A stretch of DNA of 11,720 nt, taken from NCBI GenBank assembly GCA_035318505.1, contig DATHEQ010000312.1, positions 1 to 11,720 on the forward strand, given 5' to 3'. The stretch comes from DASWDH01 sp035318505. GTDB taxonomy: Bacteria; Myxococcota_A; Polyangia; Polyangiales; Polyangiaceae. Below the pieces are notes generated by a model that saw only the letters and a program-made list of their open reading frames with translations, was not told the origin of the DNA and did no database searches. This document shows, in pieces, positions 1 through 6,988 of this stretch; within the stretch, counting starts at the first letter, position 1; each line of letters opens with the position of its first letter. A program made the position numbers and the translations under genes.

Positions 1-134
1 CGTGTCGTCGAGCCGGCAGGCTCCCCGCCCACAGCGGCGGGCGGCGGGGGCAAAGAGGCGCCCGCCACGACGAACTGAACTGACCGTCGCAGCCGCACGA
101 GGGACGGTACGGGGGGGCCCGTGCCGTTGCTTGC
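1..134. other. Intergenic stretch at left edge, no gene seen
   Basis: No reading frame here has a credible protein. The stretch lies just downstream (in the direction of transcription) of the minus-strand linker lipoprotein gene that ends at 135. Its only visible structure is the hairpin at 106-125. It is very G/C-rich, with a run of seven G at 111-117. Confidence 0.5.
106..125 (-). terminator. Hairpin just past the linker-lipoprotein stop codon
   Basis: An 8-bp inverted repeat (106-113 with 118-125, one G-U/A-C mismatch position) encloses a 4-base loop and starts 10 bases after the stop codon of the minus-strand gene. There is no following U-run, so it is not a classic intrinsic terminator. 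It could act in Rho-dependent termination or protect the 3' end. The arm at 121-126 can instead pair with 138-143 to form a second hairpin holding the stop codon in its loop. Confidence 0.3.
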
Positions 135-1286
135 TCACGGCACGAACGCGATGTCATCAATCCAGCAATCGAACGTCGCTTGCACGGGGAATTCGAATTC
201 GACGCCGTACGCGTTCGCAGCATCGAATTGTGCCGCCTGCGTTCCCCACCCTTCTTGCGTCATGGTTGCGAAAAGGATCGTGTAGCTCGTCCATTGCGGC
301 GTAAGGACGATATTCGCGCCGAAATGGTCGCTGCACCCAGCGCCCGTACAGACCATCCCATCTGGATCGGTGGCTCGGTCGGGTAACACGACGCGCACGG
401 AAGGAGAGACCTGTGCAGCATCGGATGCAGCGAGCCTCGCGAAGAAAGTGACGCCGCGATATCGGCTGACATCATAGATTTGCTTGGGACCTGTCGGCGG
501 TTGGAGAAACCAAAAGCCCATGAGCGGTCTCCATGACGCGAAGCTGTGACCGGTGCTTCGAGCCGCGTAGAGGCTGGCATCGCGTCCCGCCGGAATGGCA
601 GACATGGTGAAGGGTGTTCCTGGCGTTTGGATCGCACCTGGCGTGCCATCGTTGACGGTGAACCACACCCCCTGCCGACCCTCACGCGGAAGAATGAAGT
701 TGTCGTCGTCCTCCATGTCATCGATGAGCGACGGTCCGGTGGGGCCCGCCTCGAATACGTCGAGCGCTGGGCCGGCATCCGCGTCGGGGGGGCCGCCGAC
801 GTCGGGGGAGCCGCCGACGTCGGGGAGGCCGCCGACGTCGATAGCGCCGTCGATTTCGGGGATCCCGTCGAAACTCGCGTCGTCGCCGCCCCTCGCGTCG
901 GAGACGTCGCTCTCGTCGGACCCGTCGCTCGTTTCGGGACCGGCCTCCGTCACGTCGACGGTGATCGGGCCCGCGCTGTCCGCTCGCCCCGGCATATCCT
1001 CTTCGGTACGATCGGCGCTCGCGTCGACCCCCGTCGCGCCCACATCATCGCCCTGGCCATCGCTGTCGTCTTCGCTCGCGTCGACGCTGGCTTCGAGCGT
1101 CGCGTCGCCGGGCTCGACGCCGCCCTCGCGCGGAGGTTTCGACGCCTCCTCGAAATTCCGTTCTCGCGATGCATCCAAGCTTGGCGATGCGAGCTCTTCA
1201 TAAACCGTACAACCCGCGGACACCGCGCCCGCGAGCATAAAACAGCCCACGCGACATGCTTCCTCGATGGCTCGCGAACATCGCAC
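135..1286 (-). CDS. Lipoprotein with acidic linker and carbohydrate-binding-like domain
   Basis: A probable surface or outer-membrane lipoprotein of unknown exact function. The frame is open from a GTG at 1349, but a GTG at 1286 gives a better signal peptide: an Arg-containing n-region, a short hydrophobic stretch and a lipobox-like VSAGC ending about 26 residues in. A GTG at 1250 has the best Shine-Dalgarno (GAGGAAG, 8 bases upstream) but leaves no positive n-region, so the start is uncertain. About 150 residues of Asp/Ser/Glu/Gly-rich low-complexity linker follow, including DVGG-type repeats. The last 200 residues form a compact Trp/Phe/Tyr-rich beta domain ending in an FDCWIDDIAF-type strand. 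I associate that ending with CBM-like jelly rolls in myxobacterial secreted proteins; this is recognition from memory, not a search. It lies downstream of a GH9 lipoprotein on the same strand, so a role in binding polysaccharide is a reasonable inference. Confidence 0.75.
   Translation of the reverse strand: MRCSRAIEEACRVGCFMLAGAVSAGCTVYEELASPSLDASRERNFEEASKPPREGGVEPGDATLEASVDASEDDSDGQGDDVGATGVDASADRTEEDMPGRADSAGPITVDVTEAGPETSDGSDESDVSDARGGDDASFDGIPEIDGAIDVGGLPDVGGSPDVGGPPDADAGPALDVFEAGPTGPSLIDDMEDDDNFILPREGRQGVWFTVNDGTPGAIQTPGTPFTMSAIPAGRDASLYAARSTGHSFASWRPLMGFWFLQPPTGPKQIYDVSRYRGVTFFARLAASDAAQVSPSVRVVLPDRATDPDGMVCTGAGCSDHFGANIVLTPQWTSYTILFATMTQEGWGTQAAQFDAANAYGVEFEFPVQATFDCWIDDIAFVP
783..836 (-). 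repeat. Three 18-bp tandem repeats in the linker coding region
   Basis: Three head-to-tail 18-base units (783-800, 801-818, 819-836) differ only at two or three positions in the G-run, and a decayed fourth copy lies at 837-854. On the coding (minus) strand each unit encodes a hexapeptide of the form PDVGG plus L, S or P, inside the acidic linker. Because 18 is a multiple of three, a change in copy number would lengthen or shorten the linker without shifting the frame. Confidence 0.85.
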
Positions 1287-1495
1287 GCGGCTATCCCACG
1301 AAAAAGAAGGTGGAGCGGGCGTTGGCGTTCGAGCCGAAAAGACGGACACAAGCGCCGGGATTTGCGAATCGTTTCATGAGCTCGCCATTCCTTCGGGTTA
1401 CCCCGCCGCGTTGCAAACCAAGGCCCGCAGCTCTTGTCGGACCTTCTCGGATTATCTCGGTATCGCGGCGGATCTTACCCCCTTCCGGCATCCTC

Positions 1496-1534
1496 CGCCC
1501 GAGCCGCGAGCGTGACGAGACTCGGGCTCGGGCG
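1496..1534 (-). terminator. Strong hairpin downstream of the GH9 gene
   Basis: Bases 1496-1505 pair with 1525-1534, and 1507-1510 pair with 1521-1524. The result is a 14-bp, very G/C-rich stem with a single bulged G at 1506 and a 10-base loop. It lies about 175 bases past the GH9 stop on the minus strand. It has no U-run on either side, so it is a candidate for factor-dependent termination, mRNA 3'-end protection or attenuation rather than a textbook intrinsic terminator. Confidence 0.4.
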
Positions 1535-1564
1535 CGAAATCACTGCTGTCAGTGCCCACGCGGG

Positions 1565-1589
1565 CGAACGCAGCACGTGCCCACGTTCG
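1565..1589. promoter_or_regulatory. Nested dyad-symmetric element, possible operator
   Basis: A 6-base inverted repeat, CGAACG (1565-1570) and CGTTCG (1584-1589), flanks a perfect 8-base palindrome, GCACGTGC (1573-1580). The two symmetries share nearly the same centre, as in sites bound by dimeric regulators, but no regulator is identified. One half of a GTGCCCACG direct repeat overlaps it. Confidence 0.25.
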
Positions 1590-1613
1590 GGCTTGCGTGA
1601 TGCTGCAACGGAC

Positions 1614-1634
1614 GCCGGGCGCACAAAGCCCGGC
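1614..1634 (-). terminator. Perfect 7-bp hairpin after the GH9 gene
   Basis: GCCGGGC at 1614-1620 and its exact complement GCCCGGC at 1628-1634 enclose a 7-base loop. The element lies about 75 bases beyond the GH9 stop on the minus strand. There is no U-tract, so it is a weak intrinsic terminator candidate at best. Confidence 0.35.
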
Positions 1635-1709
1635 ATTGACCACAGCCTCGACCAGATGGTAGTCGCAGCGCACTGTCACCGGGGCGCAACTATTTTCAGA
1701 AGGAGGAGC

Positions 1710-3464
1710 TCAGCGGGGTGCGCGCAGGCCTTGGGGCGCGCCGTCCGGCGTGACGAAACCGGCGAGCGCGTACAGCAGTGCTGCGTTCCAATTGATCGCG
1801 ACTTCATTTGTTTTGTAATCGCTAGCGCTGTCCACCCAGTCGGCCGCTTTTGGCCACGGGCCCCCGACGAGAAGTCCTGGCCAGATTTTTTGGGCGGCGA
1901 CCGATGGACGGTGATGCGGGTTCGCGGCTGGATAGTGCCCCACCCCCGTCACGAACGAGCGGCCGTAATAGTTGCGCCCGAACAGGTGGCCTAGCTGCTG
2001 AACGGCAGCGTCCAAGTAGCGAGTCTGCGGATCGATCCGATGCGCGACTTGCAGGTTCAGCGTCGCGCGCGCGACAGTCCCATTGATGCCCCAGTAATAA
2101 CCTCCGCCCAATCCGCGCCCGTAGCCGTGCGCTTCGGCGGAGGCGGCGATGCGATCAGCGGCAGCGATCGCGCTGGACTCGAGCTTTTTGACGAGCTGCT
2201 CATTTCTTCCCGGCCGAGCCGACAAGAGATACGTGAAGAGGCCGAGGTTCTGAAGATTGGACCAATCCCATTCCGACAGGATGCTCTCATTGGCAGCGCG
2301 CCCCTCGAAATCGGCAAGTGCGTCGGGCGACCCCGTCGTTTCCCACATCTCCGCGGCAGCCCAGAGCCGATCGTCCGCGTCTCGGGTCGTGTAGCCTCCG
2401 GTGTGAAACTGCGACAGGTCGGGCGGCTGGTCTTGAAGATGGGTCTGCAAATAGGCGTAGGAGCGCTCCGCCGCCGCCGAGCAGCTCTCGGAAAAAGCTG
2501 GGTCGTACGGCTCGTAGATCCGCGCAGCCATCGCCATGATGGCCGCAAGGTCGGCGGTTGCCGCCGTTCCGGTCGGTGCATAGTACCGCGCTTGCGTATC
2601 TTGGACCGGCGCGACCATGCCTTCGAAATCCAGCGCCGTGACCTTGTGGGTCGCTGAGCCGTCGGGAAACTGCGTGGTCGACAGCCACGCGAGCTGCCAG
2701 CGGGCCTCGTCGAGAAGATCCGGAATCGTGCCGCCCTGCTCGGGGATGGGAAGCACGAGCGACTCCATCACGGGTCGAAAATGCGCCCAGGCGTTGAGCA
2801 GGAACGCGACCGCGAATGCGCCGTTGACCGTATATTTCCCGTAATCGCCCGCATCGTGCCAACCGCCCAGCGTGTCGCGCACCACATTCTCGCCCGTTGC
2901 ATGGGTGAGCAGCGCGTCGTGCAGGTGGCAGGCGCCATGACTGAAATCGGCACCGTCGTATCGGAACGAAACCGCCGTGCCGCAGCGCTGACCATGCAAG
3001 CCGAGAAACGCCGCGCGAAAAGCCGCGTTGTAGACATCGACTCCGATTCGAAAACGGGGCGATTCACCGATGTCAGGCACCTCGACGTAATAAGCGCCGG
3101 GCTCGATGACGGCCGAGAAGTCGGCCACGGCCAGGTCTTCATCTGTATCCGCGTTGTGGACGGCTCGCGAGGTATCGCTGAAGACGACCGTGCCATCGTC
3201 TTCTTTTCGCACATTGAAAAGCGCGCTACCGCCCTTGTAACTGGCCAGCTTGACGCGGTCGGGGATGAAGCCGACGGAATCCAGCCGGACGACGTACTCC
3301 GACCAGCATTTGTTGTCGGCGCCCATGATCTGCCGCGACGTGCACAGGTGCGGATTTTCGCTGAAGCAAGCTGCCAAGCCAAGCGCCAGAACGACGACCC
3401 CTGCCGCTCGGAGGTCGAAGGCGCGGTAGCTCGCGCCCCCCGCCCCCGAACTTACAAAACCCAT
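1710..3464 (-). CDS. Glycoside hydrolase family 9 (endoglucanase-type) lipoprotein
   Basis: A cellulase-type enzyme expected to cut beta-1,4-glucan at the cell surface or in the periplasm. The ATG start gives a hydrophobic signal segment (about residues 19-32) and a lipobox LAAC, with lipidated Cys33. Residues about 55-142 look like the N-terminal Ig-like domain common in the CelD/Cel9 subgroup. The catalytic (alpha/alpha)6 domain spans about 145-575. GH9 landmarks are intact: GGWHDAGDYGKY at 200-211 with Asp204 and Asp207 (nucleophile-activating base pair of the family), NPHHRPS at 515-521, and the general-acid Glu554 in TNEVAINWNA. Total length (584 aa) is normal for a two-domain GH9 without a cellulose-binding module, which could be supplied by the separate downstream lipoprotein. 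Substrate is not certain: some GH9 enzymes act on xyloglucan, mixed-linkage glucan or glucosamine oligomers. Confidence 0.93.
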   Translation of the reverse strand: MGFVSSGAGGASYRAFDLRAAGVVVLALGLAACFSENPHLCTSRQIMGADNKCWSEYVVRLDSVGFIPDRVKLASYKGGSALFNVRKEDDGTVVFSDTSRAVHNADTDEDLAVADFSAVIEPGAYYVEVPDIGESPRFRIGVDVYNAAFRAAFLGLHGQRCGTAVSFRYDGADFSHGACHLHDALLTHATGENVVRDTLGGWHDAGDYGKYTVNGAFAVAFLLNAWAHFRPVMESLVLPIPEQGGTIPDLLDEARWQLAWLSTTQFPDGSATHKVTALDFEGMVAPVQDTQARYYAPTGTAATADLAAIMAMAARIYEPYDPAFSESCSAAAERSYAYLQTHLQDQPPDLSQFHTGGYTTRDADDRLWAAAEMWETTGSPDALADFEGRAANESILSEWDWSNLQNLGLFTYLLSARPGRNEQLVKKLESSAIAAADRIAASAEAHGYGRGLGGGYYWGINGTVARATLNLQVAHRIDPQTRYLDAAVQQLGHLFGRNYYGRSFVTGVGHYPAANPHHRPSVAAQKIWPGLLVGGPWPKAADWVDSASDYKTNEVAINWNAALLYALAGFVTPDGAPQGLRAPR

Positions 3465-3619
3465 GACTCATGGTCGCACCGTGCGGTTCGGCGGCTCATC
3501 AAAGCATCACCGCCACGCGTCTTCCGGGCTCGGCTGCGCTCGATTCACCGATCAGCGCCCGGTTTGTGCCCAGCCGCCCGATGACGTCGAGCGTCGAAAG
3601 CTTGCGCCGCCCAGGTTCG
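3465..3619. other. Intergenic gap upstream of the GH9 gene
   Basis: These 155 bases lie between the stop of the dehydrogenase gene and the start of the co-directional GH9 gene. No gene is seen. The region should hold the GH9 promoter if the gene is not read from upstream, but I see no convincing -10/-35 pair. Confidence 0.4.
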
Positions 3620-4642
3620 TCATGGCGTCAACACGACGCGACCGATGGCGCCGCGATAGGCGAGGATCTGGTGCGCGAGAGCAGCGCTTTGGAGGGGGAG
3701 CACGCGGTGGAGGACGACCCGTAGCTTTTTTTGCACGATGAGCGCGAAGACGTCTTCGAGGTCGGCGCTCGTGCACCCGGCGCTGCCGAGCACCTGGTAG
3801 CCAAAGAGGATGACGGCGCCGGGATTGACCTTGATCGAATCGGCGAGGATGTTGCCGACGAGAATGAGCCGTCCGCCGTTGCGCAGACTGCGCATCGAGG
3901 ACGTGAACGTCGGGCTGCCAGTCAGCTCGAGCACGGCGTCGACCCCGGCGGGGGCGAGCGCGCGCACCTTTTCGTGCAGGGAGCCTTGTGGGTCGACGAC
4001 CACTTCGTCGGCGCCGGCGTCGACGAGCGCCTGATGCTTGGCCTCGGAGCTCGTGGCGGCGATCACGCGCGCGCCGAGCGCCTTGGCAATTTGGATGGCG
4101 GCGATTCCGACCCCGCCGCTCGCGCCGGTGATGAGCACCTGATCGTTCAACGTCACCTTTCCGACGGTGCGCAAGGCGCGCAGCGCCGTGCCGAAGGTGC
4201 ACGCGGCGGATGCAGCTTCGACATCGGAGACCCCCGGCGGCACCTTGACCAACGTGGCGGGCGTGGCCGTCACGAGCTCGGCGTACCCTCCGTTGCGGGT
4301 CTGACCATAGCTCTGCCAACCTTTTTCGCAGATGACGGCCTCGCCGCGGGAGCACGAGCGGCACACGCCGCAACCGAGCCGCAGGAGGTTCGCCACGCGA
4401 TCGCCGGGCGCGAAGCCGCTCTCCGGCGCGGCACGCACGACCTCGCCGGCGAATTCGTGCCCGAGGATCACGGGGAGGGGCAAGCCCCGAAACCCGCCGC
4501 GCCGATCGATGAGATCGCGCCCGCAGACGCCCTCGGCCTTGACCCTCACCAGGACTTCTCCGCGTGCCGGCTCGGGGTCGGGCACCTCGCGGTACTCGAG
4601 CTCTTCGGGGCCGCCCAGTTTGCTGAGAACGATGGCGTGCAT
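3620..4642 (-). CDS. Zinc-dependent MDR alcohol dehydrogenase
   Basis: A medium-chain dehydrogenase/reductase expected to oxidise an alcohol or reduce a carbonyl with NAD(P). Using the ATG at 4642 the protein has 340 residues; an in-frame ATG at 4678 would add 12 residues upstream of the conserved MHAIVL opening, so the shorter start is preferred. Neither has a clear Shine-Dalgarno. The catalytic-zinc set is visible (Cys40 in GVCGRD and His62-Glu63 in ILGHE), as is the four-cysteine structural-zinc lobe (Cys91, 94, 97, 105). The Rossmann motif GASGGVG lies at 173-179. All family landmarks are present, so it should be an active zinc enzyme rather than a zinc-free quinone reductase. The substrate cannot be told from sequence. 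It is divergent from hom and upstream of the GH9 gene, with no evident pathway link to either. Confidence 0.93.
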   Translation of the reverse strand: MHAIVLSKLGGPEELEYREVPDPEPARGEVLVRVKAEGVCGRDLIDRRGGFRGLPLPVILGHEFAGEVVRAAPESGFAPGDRVANLLRLGCGVCRSCSRGEAVICEKGWQSYGQTRNGGYAELVTATPATLVKVPPGVSDVEAASAACTFGTALRALRTVGKVTLNDQVLITGASGGVGIAAIQIAKALGARVIAATSSEAKHQALVDAGADEVVVDPQGSLHEKVRALAPAGVDAVLELTGSPTFTSSMRSLRNGGRLILVGNILADSIKVNPGAVILFGYQVLGSAGCTSADLEDVFALIVQKKLRVVLHRVLPLQSAALAHQILAYRGAIGRVVLTP

Positions 4643-4691
4643 GGCGGGAAGGTAGCGGCTCGCCACTCGCAGCGCCATCGCGGGAGAGTAG

Positions 4692-4700
4692 TGCTATTGT
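4692..4700 (+). promoter_or_regulatory. Extended -10 promoter element upstream of hom
   Basis: TGCTATTGT (4692-4700) fits an extended -10 element: TG, one base, then TATTGT, which matches the TATAAT consensus at four of six positions. It sits 12 bases before the hom ATG and in the short divergent gap to the dehydrogenase gene. Transcription from it would start near 4707 and leave a leader of only about six bases. No -35 box is visible, which is usual for extended -10 promoters. Confidence 0.4.
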
Positions 4701-4712
4701 CCGCTCGCGACG

Positions 4713-6023
4713 ATGACGATAGCGAAGAAACCGATAGGCATTTCACTTCTCGGATGCGGCACCGTGGGCGGGGGCGTCATCCGCTTGCTCTCCTCGAACG
4801 CGACGCGGCTCGCGGCGCGCGTAGGCGCGCCGCTCGTGATTCGAAAAGTGCTCGTGCGTGACCTCGTCAAAGATCGCGTTCCCGAATGCGAACGCGCCTG
4901 GCTCACGCAGAACCCCGACGACGTCCTCGGCGACGCCAACACCGACGTGGTGGTGGAAGTGATGGGCGGCGAGTCGCCGGCCTACGAGTACATTCGCCGT
5001 GCCATCGACGCCGGCAAGGGCGTGGTCACCGCCAACAAGATGCTGCTCGCCGCGCGCGCCCACGAACTCGTCCAGCGCGCCGTCGACCGTGGTATCGACC
5101 TCGCTTTCGAAGCGTCGGTCGGCGGCGGCATTCCCATCATTCGCGTACTGCGCCAAGCGCTCGCGAGCGACTCGGTCGAGTCCCTCTACGGCATCGTCAA
5201 CGGCACTTCCAATTACATCTTGACGCGCATGCGCGAGGACGGGCTCGGATTCAATCAGGCGCTCGCCGAAGCGCAGGCCATGGGTTACGCCGAAGCCGAC
5301 CCCACCCTGGATATCGACGGTCACGACGCCGCTCACAAGATGTCGGTCTTGGCGATGCTGGCGTTCGGGGTCAAAGTCGAGCACGGCAAAATCCCCACCG
5401 AAGGCATAAGATCGCTCGAACCCATCGATCTTCGTTTTGCCGACCGCTTCGATCTCGTCATCAAGCATCTCGCCATCGGCAGGGACCACGGACCGCGCAT
5501 CGAGCTCCGGGTGCACCCCGCGCTCATTTCCAAGCGCAGCGTGCTTGCCAACGTGTCCGGTGTGCTCAACGCCATCTACCTCGAGGGGCGCGCCCTCGGC
5601 CCGTGCCTCATCTCCGGGCGCGGGGCGGGAGACATGCCGACCGCGGTCAGCGTCGTGGCCGACATCGTCGACGTGGCCCGCTCCAAGCTGGCCGGAGCGG
5701 CCGGCCTATCGACGAGCGGCATCTCCTTGGAAGAGCGGCCCCTCTTGCCCATGAGCGAGATCGAAACCCGTTACTACCTGCGCTTTTCCGGACAGGACAA
5801 GCCCGGTGTCCTCGCACGCATCGCGGGAGCGCTCGGCGAGCACGGCGTCAGCATCGAGCACATGATTCAGGACGGGCGCTCGGCCGCGCCATCGGCGCCG
5901 GTCCCCATCGTCATGATCACGCACCGCGCGCGCGAAGGCGGCGTCATCGCGGCCCTCAAATCCATCCGTGACTTCGACTCCGTCAGCGATCAGACGCGGG
6001 TTCTGCGCATCGAAGAGGTGTAG
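4713..6023 (+). CDS. hom: Homoserine dehydrogenase
   Basis: This enzyme reduces aspartate semialdehyde to homoserine with NAD(P)H, the branch-point step to threonine and methionine in the cytoplasm. At 436 residues it is the usual monofunctional, ACT-containing form, not an aspartokinase fusion. Visible landmarks: nucleotide-binding GCGTVGGG (14-21), TANK (106-109), ASVGGGIPI (134-142), NGTSNYIL (163-170) and the catalytic segment DIDGHDAAHK with Asp205 and Lys209. GRGAGDMPTA lies at 302-311. The C-terminal ACT domain (about 353-435) is the usual site of feedback control by threonine. The ATG at 4713 lacks a Shine-Dalgarno and is preceded by an extended -10 element, so the mRNA leader may be very short. 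It is the first gene of a plus-strand run and only 4 bases separate it from murI. Confidence 0.97.
   Translation: MTIAKKPIGISLLGCGTVGGGVIRLLSSNATRLAARVGAPLVIRKVLVRDLVKDRVPECERAWLTQNPDDVLGDANTDVVVEVMGGESPAYEYIRRAIDAGKGVVTANKMLLAARAHELVQRAVDRGIDLAFEASVGGGIPIIRVLRQALASDSVESLYGIVNGTSNYILTRMREDGLGFNQALAEAQAMGYAEADPTLDIDGHDAAHKMSVLAMLAFGVKVEHGKIPTEGIRSLEPIDLRFADRFDLVIKHLAIGRDHGPRIELRVHPALISKRSVLANVSGVLNAIYLEGRALGPCLISGRGAGDMPTAVSVVADIVDVARSKLAGAAGLSTSGISLEERPLLPMSEIETRYYLRFSGQDKPGVLARIAGALGEHGVSIEHMIQDGRSAAPSAPVPIVMITHRAREGGVIAALKSIRDFDSVSDQTRVLRIEEV
6012..6020 (+). promoter_or_regulatory. Shine-Dalgarno that fixes the murI start
   Basis: GAAGAGGTG (6012-6020) lies inside the last codons of hom and contains GAGG nine bases before the TTG at 6028. 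It supports that TTG over an ATG-like start farther upstream within hom, and suggests that ribosomes finishing hom help load murI. Confidence 0.6.
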
Positions 6024-6027
6024 CCGT

Positions 6028-6915
6028 TTGCCGAGTGACACGCCTCTTCGCCCCTTTGGCGCGCCGAGCAGCGGGCCATCGAGCCGATCGCGGCCCGCGG
6101 TATCGGCTCGCAATGCACCGCTCGGCGTGTTCGACTCCGGGCTCGGCGGTCTCACCGTGGCCCGGGCGCTGCGCGCGCGGTTGCCCGCCGAATCGATCGT
6201 GTACCTCGGTGATACGGCGCGCGTGCCTTACGGAACGCGCTCGGCCGATACCGTCGTCAAATACGCTCTCGGCTGCGCCAAGGTTCTCATCGAGCGCGGC
6301 GTGAAAGCCATCGTCGTCGCCTGCAACACGGTGAGCGCCGTTGCGCTCGACGTGCTGCGCGTAGAGCTCGATTTGCCGGTGCTCGGTGTCATCGAGCCAG
6401 GCGCGCGCGCCGCGGTCGCCGCGTCTATGGGCAATGTGATTGGCGTCTTGGGCACTACCGGCACCATCGCCTCCGGTGCTTATCCGCACGCGGTGGCGGC
6501 CGTGAGCACGCGGGTGGAAGTCGTCGGGCAGGCCGCGCCATTGTTGGTCCCACTGGTCGAAGAAGGGTGGCTCGAGGGCGAGGTGCCACGCCTTGCCGTT
6601 CGGCGCTACCTCGAACCGCTCCTCGCCCGCGGCGCGGAGGTCGTGGTTCTCGGGTGCACGCACTACCCGCTCCTACAGGCGATCATCGAGAGCGAAGCGG
6701 CAGCGATCGCCGGACACCCGGTGCGCATCGTCGACAGTGCGCACGCCACGGCCGAAGCTGTCGCGGATTTCCTGCGCGAGCGTGAAGCGGCAGCGGAAGG
6801 ACCGGAGCTGGGTCGACTCGATCTGTTGGTCACCGACTTACCCAAGAGCTTCGCCGACGTGGCGCGCCGCTTTCTTGGGACAAGCGTGCCCCATGTGACC
6901 CAGATCGATCTGTAG
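6028..6915 (+). CDS. murI: Glutamate racemase
   Basis: It converts L-glutamate to D-glutamate for peptidoglycan stem peptides, in the cytoplasm and without cofactor. The frame stays open upstream into hom, but the TTG at 6028, with a good Shine-Dalgarno and just after the hom stop, gives a 295-residue protein. The family motif GVFDSGLGG with Asp36 starts only at residue 33, so this protein has about 25 extra Ser/Pro/Arg-rich N-terminal residues. A later start is possible. YLGDTARVPYG (59-69), the first catalytic cysteine Cys99 (VVACNT) and the second, Cys210 (LGCTHYPLL), are all present. The TTG start would normally lower expression, which fits a low-demand enzyme. Position after hom is co-transcriptional; there is no direct metabolic link beyond amino-acid supply. 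Confidence 0.96.
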   Translation: MPSDTPLRPFGAPSSGPSSRSRPAVSARNAPLGVFDSGLGGLTVARALRARLPAESIVYLGDTARVPYGTRSADTVVKYALGCAKVLIERGVKAIVVACNTVSAVALDVLRVELDLPVLGVIEPGARAAVAASMGNVIGVLGTTGTIASGAYPHAVAAVSTRVEVVGQAAPLLVPLVEEGWLEGEVPRLAVRRYLEPLLARGAEVVVLGCTHYPLLQAIIESEAAAIAGHPVRIVDSAHATAEAVADFLREREAAAEGPELGRLDLLVTDLPKSFADVARRFLGTSVPHVTQIDL

Positions 6916-6976
6916 AGACTTCGCCGTGCGCGGTGCCCATGGCACGCGCAAATTGCGCGGTCGACCGGCTACGGCG

Positions 6977-6982
6977 TATCGT
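6977..6982 (+). promoter_or_regulatory. Possible -10 element upstream of the secreted-protein gene
   Basis: TATCGT matches the -10 consensus at four of six positions and ends seven bases before the ATG at 6989, so a transcript would begin at or next to the start codon. No -35 is seen. It is offered because similar hexamers precede two other plus-strand starts in the window. Confidence 0.22.
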
Positions 6983-6988
6983 TCATGG

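Larger units (their letters stand above)
1287..1709. other. Structured spacer between GH9 and linker-lipoprotein genes
   Basis: About 420 bases separate two co-directional minus-strand genes (360 if the longer lipoprotein start at 1349 is used). No credible coding frame was found. The spacer carries three inverted repeats (1496-1534, 1565-1589, 1614-1634) and a 9-base direct repeat, GTGCCCACG, at 1552-1560 and 1577-1585. On the minus strand a GATAAT hexamer at 1456-1451 could be a -10 element for the lipoprotein gene, but no matching -35 is seen. The spacing suggests the lipoprotein has its own promoter rather than depending only on read-through from the GH9 gene. Confidence 0.5.

Noticed and set aside
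595..1203. Open plus-strand frame rich in Ser, Thr and Pro, resembling a mucin-like protein
   Set aside because: It is the antisense shadow of the acidic linker of the minus-strand lipoprotein; Asp and Ser codons read in reverse give Ser/Thr/Pro. It has no signal peptide and no domain.
1291..1491. Small minus-strand frame in the spacer, with an internal ATG reading MKRFANPG
   Set aside because: It has no Shine-Dalgarno and no hydrophobic or conserved segment. It overlaps the more credible lipoprotein start in another frame.
1434..1994. Plus-strand frame spanning the spacer and the end of the GH9 gene
   Set aside because: It overlaps the conserved GH9 C-terminus in antisense and its translation looks like random Arg/Ala-rich GC-driven sequence.
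4743..5516. 257-residue minus-strand frame opposite hom
   Set aside because: It is an antisense shadow of a strongly supported homoserine dehydrogenase and has no recognisable motif.
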